Origin: Saccharophagus degradans 2-40
GTDB lineage: Bacteria; Pseudomonadota; Gammaproteobacteria; Pseudomonadales; Cellvibrionaceae
Assembly (NCBI RefSeq): GCF_000013665.1
Contig: NC_007912.1
Coordinates: 1,908,501 to 1,972,500 of the forward strand
Direction: 5' to 3'
Length of the DNA stretch: 64,000 nucleotides
Shown here: one piece after another, positions 55,301 through 63,310 of the stretch
Numbering within the stretch: the first letter of the stretch is position 1
Layout of the letters: each line of letters begins with the position of its first letter
Notes under the pieces: generated by a model
Seen by the model: only the letters and a program-made list of their open reading frames with translations
What the model was told of the DNA's origin: nothing
Databases searched by the model: none
Made by a program: the position numbers and the translations under genes

Positions 55301-55938
55301 CTCGCTTTTTTAAGGCGCGCTAAAAAGCCAAGCCACGCTTCACTGTCTTTAGTTTGTGGGTTGTCTTGCGTGGTGTACCTGCCGGCGGTGTCAATTAATA
55401 TGGCTTCCTCGGTAAACCACCAGTCGCAGTAGCGTGTGCCGCCTTCGCCTTGAATGGGGGCGTCGCCAAGTTTATTTTGCAGCGGGAAGTTAAGGCCAGA
55501 ATTCTTTAACGCTGTGGTTTTTCCTGAGCCTGGGGCGCCGATTACCATATACCATGGCAGCTTATACAGTTTATTGTCTTTGCCAAAGCCACTACCTTGT
55601 AGCAAGCCAAGGCTTTTTTGAAGGTTGGATTCTAAAATTTGTTCATCGGCCGATGGTACCTTCTTGGTTTTGCTAGCAGCTGGCTTGGCATCTTCCGCAA
55701 TAGCATTTGCCAATTTATCTGTGGCTTGGTTTGTTCTGGTTCTCTTACGTAAATTATTTAAGCCCCAAAGTATAAGGGCAACAAATACCATGCTTAATCT
55801 TACCCACTCGGCGCTAAGTGGTTTGTACTCTGCAATTGCTATAAGTGGCCCTATGTACCAAATAATCAAGCACAGCAAAAGTACGCCCAAAAGAGAAAGA
55901 AACCAGGGCTGGGTAAATTGTTGGAAAAAACGTTTCAA
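52393..55938 (-). CDS. tssM: Type VI secretion inner-membrane protein TssM (IcmF)
   Basis: 1181 residues, TTG start with GGGAG upstream. Two N-terminal transmembrane helices (about 12-65), a cytoplasmic NTPase-like domain with Walker A GAPGSGKTTALKNSG and DTAGRYTTQD, a third helix near 450, then the large periplasmic IcmF region and a C-terminal beta domain. TssM spans the inner membrane and with TssL and TssJ forms the membrane complex. Walker A is intact, which is variable in the family. Length is normal. It begins 11 bases after tssL. Confidence 0.96.
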   Translation of the reverse strand: MKRFFQQFTQPWFLSLLGVLLLCLIIWYIGPLIAIAEYKPLSAEWVRLSMVFVALILWGLNNLRKRTRTNQATDKLANAIAEDAKPAASKTKKVPSADEQILESNLQKSLGLLQGSGFGKDNKLYKLPWYMVIGAPGSGKTTALKNSGLNFPLQNKLGDAPIQGEGGTRYCDWWFTEEAILIDTAGRYTTQDNPQTKDSEAWLGFLARLKKARPKQPLNGIIVTVSIQDILQKTPTQKALQATAIKQRVQELNNHLNMKIPVYLVLSKLDMVAGFNSFFSDLEAQDREQAWGFTYSQFKAGDISATEEVFNNEFDLLLQRLEDRVLSRLNNEHSPQKRALIYEFPRQMRALKTEILKFVAPIFTPNQFETPIMWRGLYLLSSTQSNMASRWVTGILPPEQCAPPIDIIGIQPKTYFVNNLLKKVIFAEANLATLNDKMRARYRWIYTGLTGCAIAAFSCLAIAWSHSKTLNKDYIHEIEDQLEKYSKIDKKQNTAVRDWHNLALKLNLLRDLPTGYMLKDSQYTFKQGFGLYQGNKLGEQAETTYKKALESFFMQHLEEMLGEQLELAKNDDERLYEALKFYLMPYHSSKMDTDSFTLWVNILWERQLPNQNKQVLLSELNSHLKTALSEKVSPFPIDDTKVEMARNILIKTPLDLRVYRRLKNDYMDLHPEEFSIKSVLGKKADAMFYRKSGKALENGIPELFTYSGFHRGFNLENIKLSQRLADEQWIYGDKQEEALTEERIKEISSRVNQYYFNEYIARWDEYLNDVAIQSFGTVNRGQSVVQMLASSDQPLVKLLVQIRKHTALSEAPVISDNMKDSANQLAEEFSSSQKGRLERLVPKSAGLSNIKLPGFDVTEHFEDLNSYINTEEGLPLLQLQQALINLDDYFQNLAYSENTKQAAFDASKEWKGGSSPVVFVQRAISDAPPQIETWFSSIARDTAQVTAAATQSHMNNIWQTEVVSFYNRAIKDKYPLNPKSKRDVKLADFTKFFGPAGILDSYFVEYIEPFVDTSKHPWRWKKNIGLSTNSLELFYQAQNIKNAYFSDKSGEPEVAFSMKPHTLDHIASGFLLETAGTTIAYNHGPVRNVNVLWPGAKTDLSKIVFSLSSKGTPISARTEGEWSWFRLLDEHSKIERKKESDGLLVTFELDGIASAYIIQPASTDNPYHNKDVQKFSLPTQL

Positions 55939-55949
55939 GCTGGTGCTCC

Positions 55950-57359
55950 CTATTTAGCTTGCTGTTCGCTAGCTATTAATCCTTGATGGTAATAAACGTC
56001 GATAACAACACGGCGATTGTGGGCGCGCCCAGCGGCGGTGTCGTTACTCATAATGGGTTCGTTAGCCCCGCGTCCTTCAGGTAGTAGGCGTGATTTAAGG
56101 TCTGCACTTGCAGCTAAGTACTTAACCACTTCACTTGCGCGAGCAAGGGAGAGGTGCCAGTTAGAAGGGTAGCGCGGTGTGCGAATAGATTCGTTATCGG
56201 TATGGCCAGATACGATAATTCTGCCCGGTATGGCTTCCAGTGCCTTGGCTATTTTATCTAATATTGGCTCAAAAGAGGGTGTGATATTGATATTGCCAGA
56301 GGTGAAAAGCTCTTGGTTGTGCAGCACTATCGAGGTGTGAGTCGGGTAGTCCTGCACACTTAAAATACCTCTGTCTATTTCTGGGGTAAGTAAAGCGCGC
56401 AGCTCGATAAATTCAGGCCGAACCATACTGGGGTCGAGTACTTTTTTCTCGGGCGTGGGAATTAGGTTAGTCATTAGTACGCGCGTTGTGTCCGACTCTT
56501 TGTTTAAGCCGATAAGCCAATAGCTGTATAGGCCAAATGCGGCGAGCACAAGTGTGCCGATTAACAGCCAAGCAGGTAAAAATGAGTATAGGTGTTGCTT
56601 ATTACTGATTTGCGGAGAAATATTAACCGATAGGGTGTTGTTGTATTTCTCTCTGGATCTATGTAGTACGTCGTAAAGACGACTACGGATTTTTTCAATT
56701 TTTATAGGGCCTTGAGGGTCTATTCTCAGCTTTCCCATAAAACCAAGTGACATTGCAACAAAAAGTATTTCTAGTAAATCTTTATGCTCGTAAGGGGATT
56801 CTAAGCTTGTATCTAATATGCGGTAGAATTTTTCTCCACCGTAGGTTTCTTTGTGAAAAATACTGAGTATAGGGTGTTGGCTCCAGCCAGACATCTCACC
56901 CCAAGTGGTATTTAGAATGGTCTCGTCAATAAGAGCGCACAGTATATAGTTGGCGTCTTGCCTTATTTGAATATCGCTTTCAAGTTTGGTTATTTTGCTA
57001 TCAAACTGTTTAATGGACTCTTGCACATAATTTCGTAGGCGCTGGCCATCTACTTTACCTTGAATTTGCTTTAGTTGAGTCGCAAGCGCCAAAACGGGGG
57101 ATGCCGCCTCGGCAATTGTTGTTGCGTGTGTGTTCTCTATGGCTGCGAATTTTAAGTCTACAGTTGCCGATTGGTTTGGGTGGCGAGGCTTTATAACAGT
57201 CGTATCGCCCATTGCCGCAGTGGGAGGTGTGCGCTTGCCGCCGGGGCGAGGGCGCGGCTTTATTATGGTCTGATCCGACGACGGAGTTACGCTTTGTTGG
57301 GGCGCGTTTGCTCGCTTTCCTGGTCGAGGCTTAATTACTGTTATATCCGAGTTGTCCAT
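55950..57359 (-). CDS. tssL: Type VI secretion TssL with OmpA-type peptidoglycan-binding domain
   Basis: 469 residues. A proline-rich cytoplasmic N-terminus contains three copies of a D-x-T-[VI]-I-K-P-R motif (Thr7, Thr31, Thr54). The DotU domain covers about 75-240 (CALIDETILNTTWGEMSGWSQ; FHKETYGGEKFYRIL), then one transmembrane helix near 265-285 and a periplasmic OmpA domain (340-460) with VSGHTDNESIRTPRYPSNW and LSLARASEVVKYL. The OmpA domain anchors the complex to peptidoglycan. Agrobacterium TssL is phosphorylated on an N-terminal threonine and bound by Fha; the repeats here suggest the same. ATG with AGGGA. Confidence 0.95.
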   Translation of the reverse strand: MDNSDITVIKPRPGKRANAPQQSVTPSSDQTIIKPRPRPGGKRTPPTAAMGDTTVIKPRHPNQSATVDLKFAAIENTHATTIAEAASPVLALATQLKQIQGKVDGQRLRNYVQESIKQFDSKITKLESDIQIRQDANYILCALIDETILNTTWGEMSGWSQHPILSIFHKETYGGEKFYRILDTSLESPYEHKDLLEILFVAMSLGFMGKLRIDPQGPIKIEKIRSRLYDVLHRSREKYNNTLSVNISPQISNKQHLYSFLPAWLLIGTLVLAAFGLYSYWLIGLNKESDTTRVLMTNLIPTPEKKVLDPSMVRPEFIELRALLTPEIDRGILSVQDYPTHTSIVLHNQELFTSGNINITPSFEPILDKIAKALEAIPGRIIVSGHTDNESIRTPRYPSNWHLSLARASEVVKYLAASADLKSRLLPEGRGANEPIMSNDTAAGRAHNRRVVIDVYYHQGLIASEQQAK

Positions 57360-57393
57360 CTGTATCCCTTGCTGGTGTTACGCGCAAACTCAA

Positions 57394-58731
57394 TTAGTTT
57401 CGAATAGCCCAAAATTCTACGGCTAGTTCCGGTAAATCGCCGGCAATATGAAAAGCGAAACCACCAGAGTTGTTGAGCGATTGCCATTGTTCGCCGTGAG
57501 CGTCCAGCTCAAAATACACAAACCCTGCGGTATAAGAAATCTCTCTAGGTGCCATGGCGAGATTTGTAAGGGTGATACCAGTTAGCTGGTTATTTACCAA
57601 GTCGCGAATGGTTTCTACGGAGCCAATTTTTACATGTTTTGGCAAGTGGGCACGCAGTTGATCAGTACTGATATTAGCCTTGGCGGCCAAAATAAATCGT
57701 GACTGAGATAGAAGCGAACGGTCGGTAATGCGCGATACATAAATACCGTACTGGCGCTTCTCCATCGGCAGAGAAATTGCGGTTTGCTCTAATACAACGC
57801 TAAGCTGCTTACTTAGGGTTTCGATTACAGGCAAATAACATTTGTATAGGTCGTTATGCTTGTAGGGTTCAAAGTCAACTGGGCGCTTAGACTTTGTTGT
57901 AAATGTCGCTAGTTCTCCAGATAGAGATACCAGTTTGGCATACAGGGTTTCTGGGTGTGTTTTCTTAATATTGTTCAAGTGGCGTAGAGCCGGTTCTGCG
58001 CCATTAATAAGTTGTAATAACATAAAGTCGGCTATAGCTGCAGAATTATTATCTTGAGTGCCTGAATTAAACCTATGTGAGAGTAAGTCACCGCGTTGGT
58101 GCAGCATCCCAATAATGTCACTTAGGTAACCCTGAAGCAGCGGGTTGGCTTTTACAGAAAGTACAGGTGGAATAAATTTCTTATCTAAAATTATGGCGCC
58201 TTCTTGCGTGACTTCCGCTATTCGCGCGATAGGTAAGCAGGTGAATCCACCTAGGTTTTCGTGCTCTAGTGCTAGCCTGAACTGTAATGTGGCGCTTTCT
58301 ACTTGCTCAGCATTGTTGTTGTCTGAACAGTAATCAAATACTTCCAATTCTTGAAGCCGGTATCGTGCAACACCTTCCCCTGCATTACTGCTTTCAACAT
58401 AGCGCGAACCCGCTTGGTATATTGGCAGTACAAGGTATACAAGCTCATTTTTTACCTGCTGATCCACTTGAATTGGAGCTGGCAGTGGTGCGTTATGAGG
58501 TAAATCGAAAGGGCAGCCATCAGTCATTATGCCGCTTGCACGTGTGAGGGCAATGCGCTGTTCGTTTAGTAGCGTACTGTCAAGCTCGAGCGCTTCAAAG
58601 CCCCATACAAATGGTCTAATCGCTTTCGCGCGGTGCTCTATGGTGGCTTCAATATAGCGTTCTTGTTGCTGGAAGTGGTGTGGGAATAAGTATTGGCTTT
58701 CCATCCACGCTATTTTGTTGTGCTTAACCAT
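57394..58731 (-). CDS. tssK: Type VI secretion baseplate protein TssK
   Basis: 445 residues. The N-terminal IAWMESQYLFPHHFQQQERYIEA is the TssK hallmark. TssK links the baseplate to the membrane complex through its N- and C-terminal domains, which resemble phage receptor-binding proteins. Length is standard (about 445). Separated from tssJ by 71 bases and from tssL by 34 bases, all on the same strand. Confidence 0.96.
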   Translation of the reverse strand: MVKHNKIAWMESQYLFPHHFQQQERYIEATIEHRAKAIRPFVWGFEALELDSTLLNEQRIALTRASGIMTDGCPFDLPHNAPLPAPIQVDQQVKNELVYLVLPIYQAGSRYVESSNAGEGVARYRLQELEVFDYCSDNNNAEQVESATLQFRLALEHENLGGFTCLPIARIAEVTQEGAIILDKKFIPPVLSVKANPLLQGYLSDIIGMLHQRGDLLSHRFNSGTQDNNSAAIADFMLLQLINGAEPALRHLNNIKKTHPETLYAKLVSLSGELATFTTKSKRPVDFEPYKHNDLYKCYLPVIETLSKQLSVVLEQTAISLPMEKRQYGIYVSRITDRSLLSQSRFILAAKANISTDQLRAHLPKHVKIGSVETIRDLVNNQLTGITLTNLAMAPREISYTAGFVYFELDAHGEQWQSLNNSGGFAFHIAGDLPELAVEFWAIRN

Positions 58732-58802
58732 AATGTGCTTAGTCCGTATTATATTCTGGTAAAAAGTGAGTAGCGGGTACCCTGCTAAAAATGCCTAATT
58801 TG

Positions 58803-59333
58803 TTAGTCGCGTTCTCTGCGCCGTCGCTGTTGTTTCTTCTGAGATTTTGGAACGTCAACGAGCCCTTGCTGAGTGACCATTATTTTATGTGAGTAATAGC
58901 CGGTATCATTTATCTTATATAGGTGCTTCCAACGCGTAGAATCAATGTCTCTGTAGGCGGCGAGCACAGCAATATGGGTAACGCCGCTAACTAAGGCTAT
59001 TTCGTGCTTGAGCTCTTCTTTGGGTTGAAGAATAAATTCTTTTTGCTCCAGAAGTTCGTCACTTAAGAAATCTTCCCCGCGATAAAATAATTTATCGAAA
59101 TCTAAATTGTCGAGTGTTGTGCGAGATGTAAGTTGGTATACCTTAATTTGAATGGGGGAGGGTCTACCACTGCCATCTGGGTTAACGTCTTTATTGGCTA
59201 TTACCGTTAACTTGTCGTACGGAGATACTATATAGTTTGTTGCTGCGCAGCCGGTGAAGCCAATAAGTACCGCCACAGCAATAGCTATGTTTGCCACTGT
59301 ACTGCCGAAAAAGTAGTGATTATTTGGTTGCAT
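58803..59333 (-). CDS. tssJ: Type VI secretion outer-membrane lipoprotein TssJ
   Basis: 176 residues. Signal with lipobox GFTGC (Cys29, then AA) and the transthyretin-like TssJ fold: LTVIANKDVNPDGSGRPSPI then IKVYQLTSRTTLDNLDFDKL, and LAAYRDIDSTRWK near the end. The N-terminus is longer than usual before the hydrophobic core, and the C-terminus is a run of Arg/Lys (KKQQRRRRERD), unusual for this family. Its start overlaps the tagH end by 14 bases, so translation is coupled. Confidence 0.92.
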   Translation of the reverse strand: MQPNNHYFFGSTVANIAIAVAVLIGFTGCAATNYIVSPYDKLTVIANKDVNPDGSGRPSPIQIKVYQLTSRTTLDNLDFDKLFYRGEDFLSDELLEQKEFILQPKEELKHEIALVSGVTHIAVLAAYRDIDSTRWKHLYKINDTGYYSHKIMVTQQGLVDVPKSQKKQQRRRRERD

Positions 59334-60516
59334 TGTTTTTATCCCGCATACGTTTTGCGTGGGCTAGCAGCGTTTTAGTTTCAAAGTCTTTACCTATTTG
59401 AGCGCTAGCTTTCTCGCAAATTTTTGCCCAATTTGCGGTGTAGAAACTCCACTTTTTAGATTGCGACATAAATTTACTACTAAGGCTTTCTATCGCGCTA
59501 TTTTTTTGAGCGTGTGCCTTGTGAGCTTTTTCTAGTGCCTTTTCGATTTCCACGGGGGCTAAACACTGTTGTGCTTTAGTTATTGCTGCTTGATAGCCCG
59601 CGTTGAGCTCGATTTGATCTTCCAAGTTGTATTTAAGTGTTGCACTTAGCAGTGACGGTATTTTTTTCTGATCCCGATGCCTTGTATCTAGTAGTGCTTC
59701 AATAATTGAATCCGCGTTTGGAAAGCTGCCCAAAGCGTCTGCTTCCATTTGGCGTTCAGTGGGTATTTCGTCTAGGCAAGCTTTGCTTTTAGCCTCTTGT
59801 AATACACGTCGCTGCGCGACAGCGCCCATCAGCGAAATGCGTAATGCCTTGCCTAACAACTGGGCCGTTTCGGGAGTTATTTGGTCTGCGGTGAATTTCG
59901 ACTCGGGTGCTAGCCCGCTAAGTAGGCTTTCTATTAGTTTTGATTTTTTGTTAGAAAAATCTATAACTTGGGCTTTTTCCGGTTTTGCGGCAGGTAGTTC
60001 GGGGGATGCTAAATCTAGGTCCCAGTCCTTGGGTATAATAGTCGTGGGTGGTGTGAATTGATCGGTGGTCGAGCCAAAATCAATACGGGCATCGGCTATG
60101 TCCGATGTGGCGGGTTGGGTTGTAACTGCGTTATTGTCTAAAACAATATTAGCTTGATTTGTACTTGGTGCAAAAGCTGGTATATCGTCTTCTTCCACAT
60201 CAAAATTGGCTTCTAATTCATAGTTTCCAATTTGAAATACATCGCCGTGTTTTATTGGGTGGCGCTTGCCCATACCTAAGGGCTCGTTAGATTTGTTGAT
60301 ATAAACGCCGTTAATGCTACGGTCTATTAATAAAAATGCGCAGTCTTCCAAGCGAATTTCTGCATGCACTCTCGATACGGATTTTTCCTCGCAAGGTAAA
60401 TATAATTCGCACTCAGAGCTTCTTCCTAGCTTGCCGCCATCCATCCCAAACAAAGTAAATTTAGGTGCATTCGTATCCAATGCATCATGATTTTTTACAT
60501 CTATTCGTAAGGCCAT
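59320..60516 (-). CDS. tagH: FHA domain protein TagH (Fha)
   Basis: 398 residues. The FHA domain (about 15-95) has GKLGRSSECEL, KSVSRVHAEI and DRSINGVYIN, the phosphothreonine-binding residues. An acidic linker and a C-terminal TagH domain (about 205-390) follow. Fha integrates kinase PpkA and phosphatase PppA signals to switch the type VI system on. First gene of the minus-strand operon; divergent from ppkA across about 765 bases. Confidence 0.93.
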   Translation of the reverse strand: MALRIDVKNHDALDTNAPKFTLFGMDGGKLGRSSECELYLPCEEKSVSRVHAEIRLEDCAFLLIDRSINGVYINKSNEPLGMGKRHPIKHGDVFQIGNYELEANFDVEEDDIPAFAPSTNQANIVLDNNAVTTQPATSDIADARIDFGSTTDQFTPPTTIIPKDWDLDLASPELPAAKPEKAQVIDFSNKKSKLIESLLSGLAPESKFTADQITPETAQLLGKALRISLMGAVAQRRVLQEAKSKACLDEIPTERQMEADALGSFPNADSIIEALLDTRHRDQKKIPSLLSATLKYNLEDQIELNAGYQAAITKAQQCLAPVEIEKALEKAHKAHAQKNSAIESLSSKFMSQSKKWSFYTANWAKICEKASAQIGKDFETKTLLAHAKRMRDKNNATK

Positions 60517-61281
60517 AGTTTTCTACTGGTGTGAGACTGTTAATGTGTTGATGTTTTTAATGCCTTTAATTAGTTTTTTAAACTAAAGTATGGGGTTCGG
60601 TGTGTAAGCTTTGGCACGTGGGTGCTTGGGGGAGGTGTTGTTGCGATAATAGTTTGTATCGCTTTGGGATGTGGTCGTTCTCATTCAAATTCCCTCCGTG
60701 GTTTTTTGAATAAAATTGGTTGGAGTAGCCTGCGATAAATATTAACAAGGTATATTGTTAAAAAAGTTTTATCTGGTAGCTGTTTCGATGTGCGCAAGTC
60801 TATCATGATAGAAAATAAATCAACTAGCCGACATGAAATGTATTTGCGACAGCATTCACATAATAAAAATGTTAAGCGTAATTGGCTTTCCTGTTCTGTA
60901 AAACGCATTTATATTGTTCGAAAATATTTTGAGCGCCATTCAAATATTTTTATTTTGCAAAAAATAAAACGCGCTTAACATAAGCTGTCGTCAAATTTGT
61001 TTTGTGTTCAAAAAGTGTTCTTGTTGTGGCGCTTATTATTGTTTTTGGCTGCTTTTGGTAGAGCAGCAGTCGGTGCTAATAGCTATGTATGTTTTCTAGT
61101 GCCTAGGTTTTTTCTTATAAAAAGGATTTTCAGCGCGATAGCTAACTTTGCACATGGATGAGTTCCTTTAGTTTAATAATTGATGTGCCTACGCTAACGG
61201 CGATTGGTTACATTCTTATCCTGTCTGCCTGGCTCTGTGAGCATCTAGCTCAATGCAGGCTATTTCGCTTTAATTTGAAGA
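60517..61281. other. Divergent regulatory region of the type VI locus
   Basis: 765 AT-rich bases with no supported gene; two short overlapping frames (minus 60681-60908, plus 60790-60978) lack ribosome-binding sites and look random. It must hold both operon promoters. Confidence 0.5.
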
Positions 61282-63300
61282 ATGGAATTGGATAAAAAAC
61301 GCAAAATGGAAGCGGCAACTGATCTTAAAAATATAGACACCCAAAAAATTGAGCAATTACCTAGCGGCATCCAGTTAGCCGAGGGAACCATCTTGCTTGG
61401 TCGTTATATGCTCATGCGACAAATAGGGCAGGGCGGTACGAGTAGTGTTTACCGTGTGCGCGACATGCTTGCGGTATTGGGTGGTGACGAGAGCGAAAGT
61501 CACATTGCTGCAAAAATAGTCAAGGTTCCGCCTGCATCTGCTAGTAATCATGAGCAGCAAATGATGTTGCGTGAGGCGCTTACTACCCGCCATTTGGCCC
61601 ACCCGAATATCTTAAAGGTTTACGACTATCATCAAGACGGAGATTTATACTTCGTGACGATGGAGCTAATAGAAGGGGAGTCGCTAGCCGACCTTGTAGC
61701 TCGCAAACCAAATAAAAAACTAGCCTATAAGCAAGTCAAAGCGATCATTAGCGCAGTTGCCGCTGGCCTAACCGAAGCACATCAAAATGGTGTTATTCAT
61801 TCGGATGTAAAGCCTAGCAACATATTAATTAGTGAGTCTGGCGAAATAAAGGTCATAGATTTTGCAACGGCAAGATCATACATAGATGCCAGGGTTAAAG
61901 GTCAAAAAATAGACGATGGTGCAAACTATTACGGCTTTACGTTGGCGTATGCTAGCCCCCAAACCATTGCCGACGAGCCAGCATCCCCAAGCGATGATGT
62001 TTTTTCTTTAGCGTGTATTGTTTATGAACTGTTGAGCGGTAAACACCCATACGCACGCAAACCAACAAGCACAATTGCAAAAAAATACGTACCGCCGCGT
62101 CCTAAAGAGATAGGGCTATTTCAGTGGTTAGTGTTGCGAAAAGGCTTAAGTTTGGTTGCATCAAAACGCTACAGCTCGATAAATGAGTTTGTTTCACGCC
62201 TGTTTTTCGCTAAAAATTTATTACCGTACGCGACCGTTTTTACAGGGATAGCTGTGGGGTTAGTGCTAGGTGTTTCTAGCTTAATAAGCGCTGTAAACGC
62301 ATATATTGATACGCGATCGGCGCATGAATCTGCATATCAACAGTTAAGTTATCAGCAGCAATTGGTTTCAAGTTTGCTGGCAAATCTACCCGAAAATAGC
62401 GCATCGTTAGTCCAGCGCTTGCAAGGCGTAGAAGGGGCAGAACGCCAAGTGGTGCTGGCTTCTATTAAGGGTGGAATTTTAGATAAGCTCAGTGCACAAG
62501 CTAAAAATGTGTTGGGGTACTCTGCTGCTAGTGTTCAAGCGTCTCACTTTGATAGCTTTCTAGCTCATGCTTCAGGCTATAAGGCAATTTTCCCAGATTC
62601 CAATAAATTGCTTGGCTTATTGGCTGATGTAGAAAGTGAGCGAAACGCCTACGCGCTAGGGTTGCAGCATCAATATTATAGTTTTTGGCAAACCACAAAC
62701 TTTTCGCAGGCCGATGCTCGTCATTTGGATTTACTGCAAGAAAAAATACTATCTTTCGACCCGGTATTTGAAGTTGTACTTGGCGCAGATGTGACCAGTA
62801 TGATTTTAAATAAGGTTGATGATGCAATAGCCAACAATAATATTTCACAGCTTGCGCAAATCAACGCGTTTATTAACGGTGTTGGAAAGCCGCATTTTGA
62901 GTTTTTACTACCCGAGCAGCTACGCGCACTTTCCAATGCTGTATTAGTCACTAACTATCTCGCAGGGTTAAAAATAGATACTGCTGATGCTGGTGAGTAT
63001 CCAATAGAAGCAACGCTTTACTTTATAAAAGAAGACTTAAAAGCGTTAGAAAGTAGTATTGCAGACTTATGGTTTGATAAAGATATGGCTGCTGTAAGTG
63101 ATAGTTTGTTAGCGCTGGTAACTGATTTTGCAATACCTGCGGATTCGCCCGTAATGACATCGATTCAGCAAAAGTTGCTTGAAAAGTTAGAGGGCAAGTT
63201 AAAGTTTCATAAGCGTAAAGGCAACAGTGAATCTATTGTCGTAATCCAAGGGCTTATTGATAAACATAAAGCGGTTAATTCCAGCCAAGCGGTACTGTAG
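61282..63300 (+). CDS. ppkA: Type VI secretion serine/threonine protein kinase
   Basis: 672 residues. Cytoplasmic kinase domain at about 38-310, with the glycine loop GQGGTSSVYRV, catalytic lysine in IAAKIVKV, HSDVKPSNILI (Asp in the catalytic loop; the usual HRD is HSD) and the metal-binding DFATARS in place of DFG. A single transmembrane helix at about 315-340 is followed by an extracytoplasmic domain of about 330 residues with no recognised fold. In known type VI systems PpkA phosphorylates Fha or TssL. First gene of the plus-strand operon; tssA follows 10 bases after the stop. Confidence 0.9.
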   Translation: MELDKKRKMEAATDLKNIDTQKIEQLPSGIQLAEGTILLGRYMLMRQIGQGGTSSVYRVRDMLAVLGGDESESHIAAKIVKVPPASASNHEQQMMLREALTTRHLAHPNILKVYDYHQDGDLYFVTMELIEGESLADLVARKPNKKLAYKQVKAIISAVAAGLTEAHQNGVIHSDVKPSNILISESGEIKVIDFATARSYIDARVKGQKIDDGANYYGFTLAYASPQTIADEPASPSDDVFSLACIVYELLSGKHPYARKPTSTIAKKYVPPRPKEIGLFQWLVLRKGLSLVASKRYSSINEFVSRLFFAKNLLPYATVFTGIAVGLVLGVSSLISAVNAYIDTRSAHESAYQQLSYQQQLVSSLLANLPENSASLVQRLQGVEGAERQVVLASIKGGILDKLSAQAKNVLGYSAASVQASHFDSFLAHASGYKAIFPDSNKLLGLLADVESERNAYALGLQHQYYSFWQTTNFSQADARHLDLLQEKILSFDPVFEVVLGADVTSMILNKVDDAIANNNISQLAQINAFINGVGKPHFEFLLPEQLRALSNAVLVTNYLAGLKIDTADAGEYPIEATLYFIKEDLKALESSIADLWFDKDMAAVSDSLLALVTDFAIPADSPVMTSIQQKLLEKLEGKLKFHKRKGNSESIVVIQGLIDKHKAVNSSQAVL

Positions 63301-63310
63301 AGGAGGCACA

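Noticed and set aside
60612-60627. Sigma-54-like TGGCACG...TGCTT
   Set aside because: The GG-to-GC spacing is one base short of the strict -24/-12 geometry, and it is over 650 bases from ppkA.
60681-60978. Two short frames on opposite strands in the type VI divergent region
   Set aside because: They overlap each other, lack ribosome-binding sites and match nothing.
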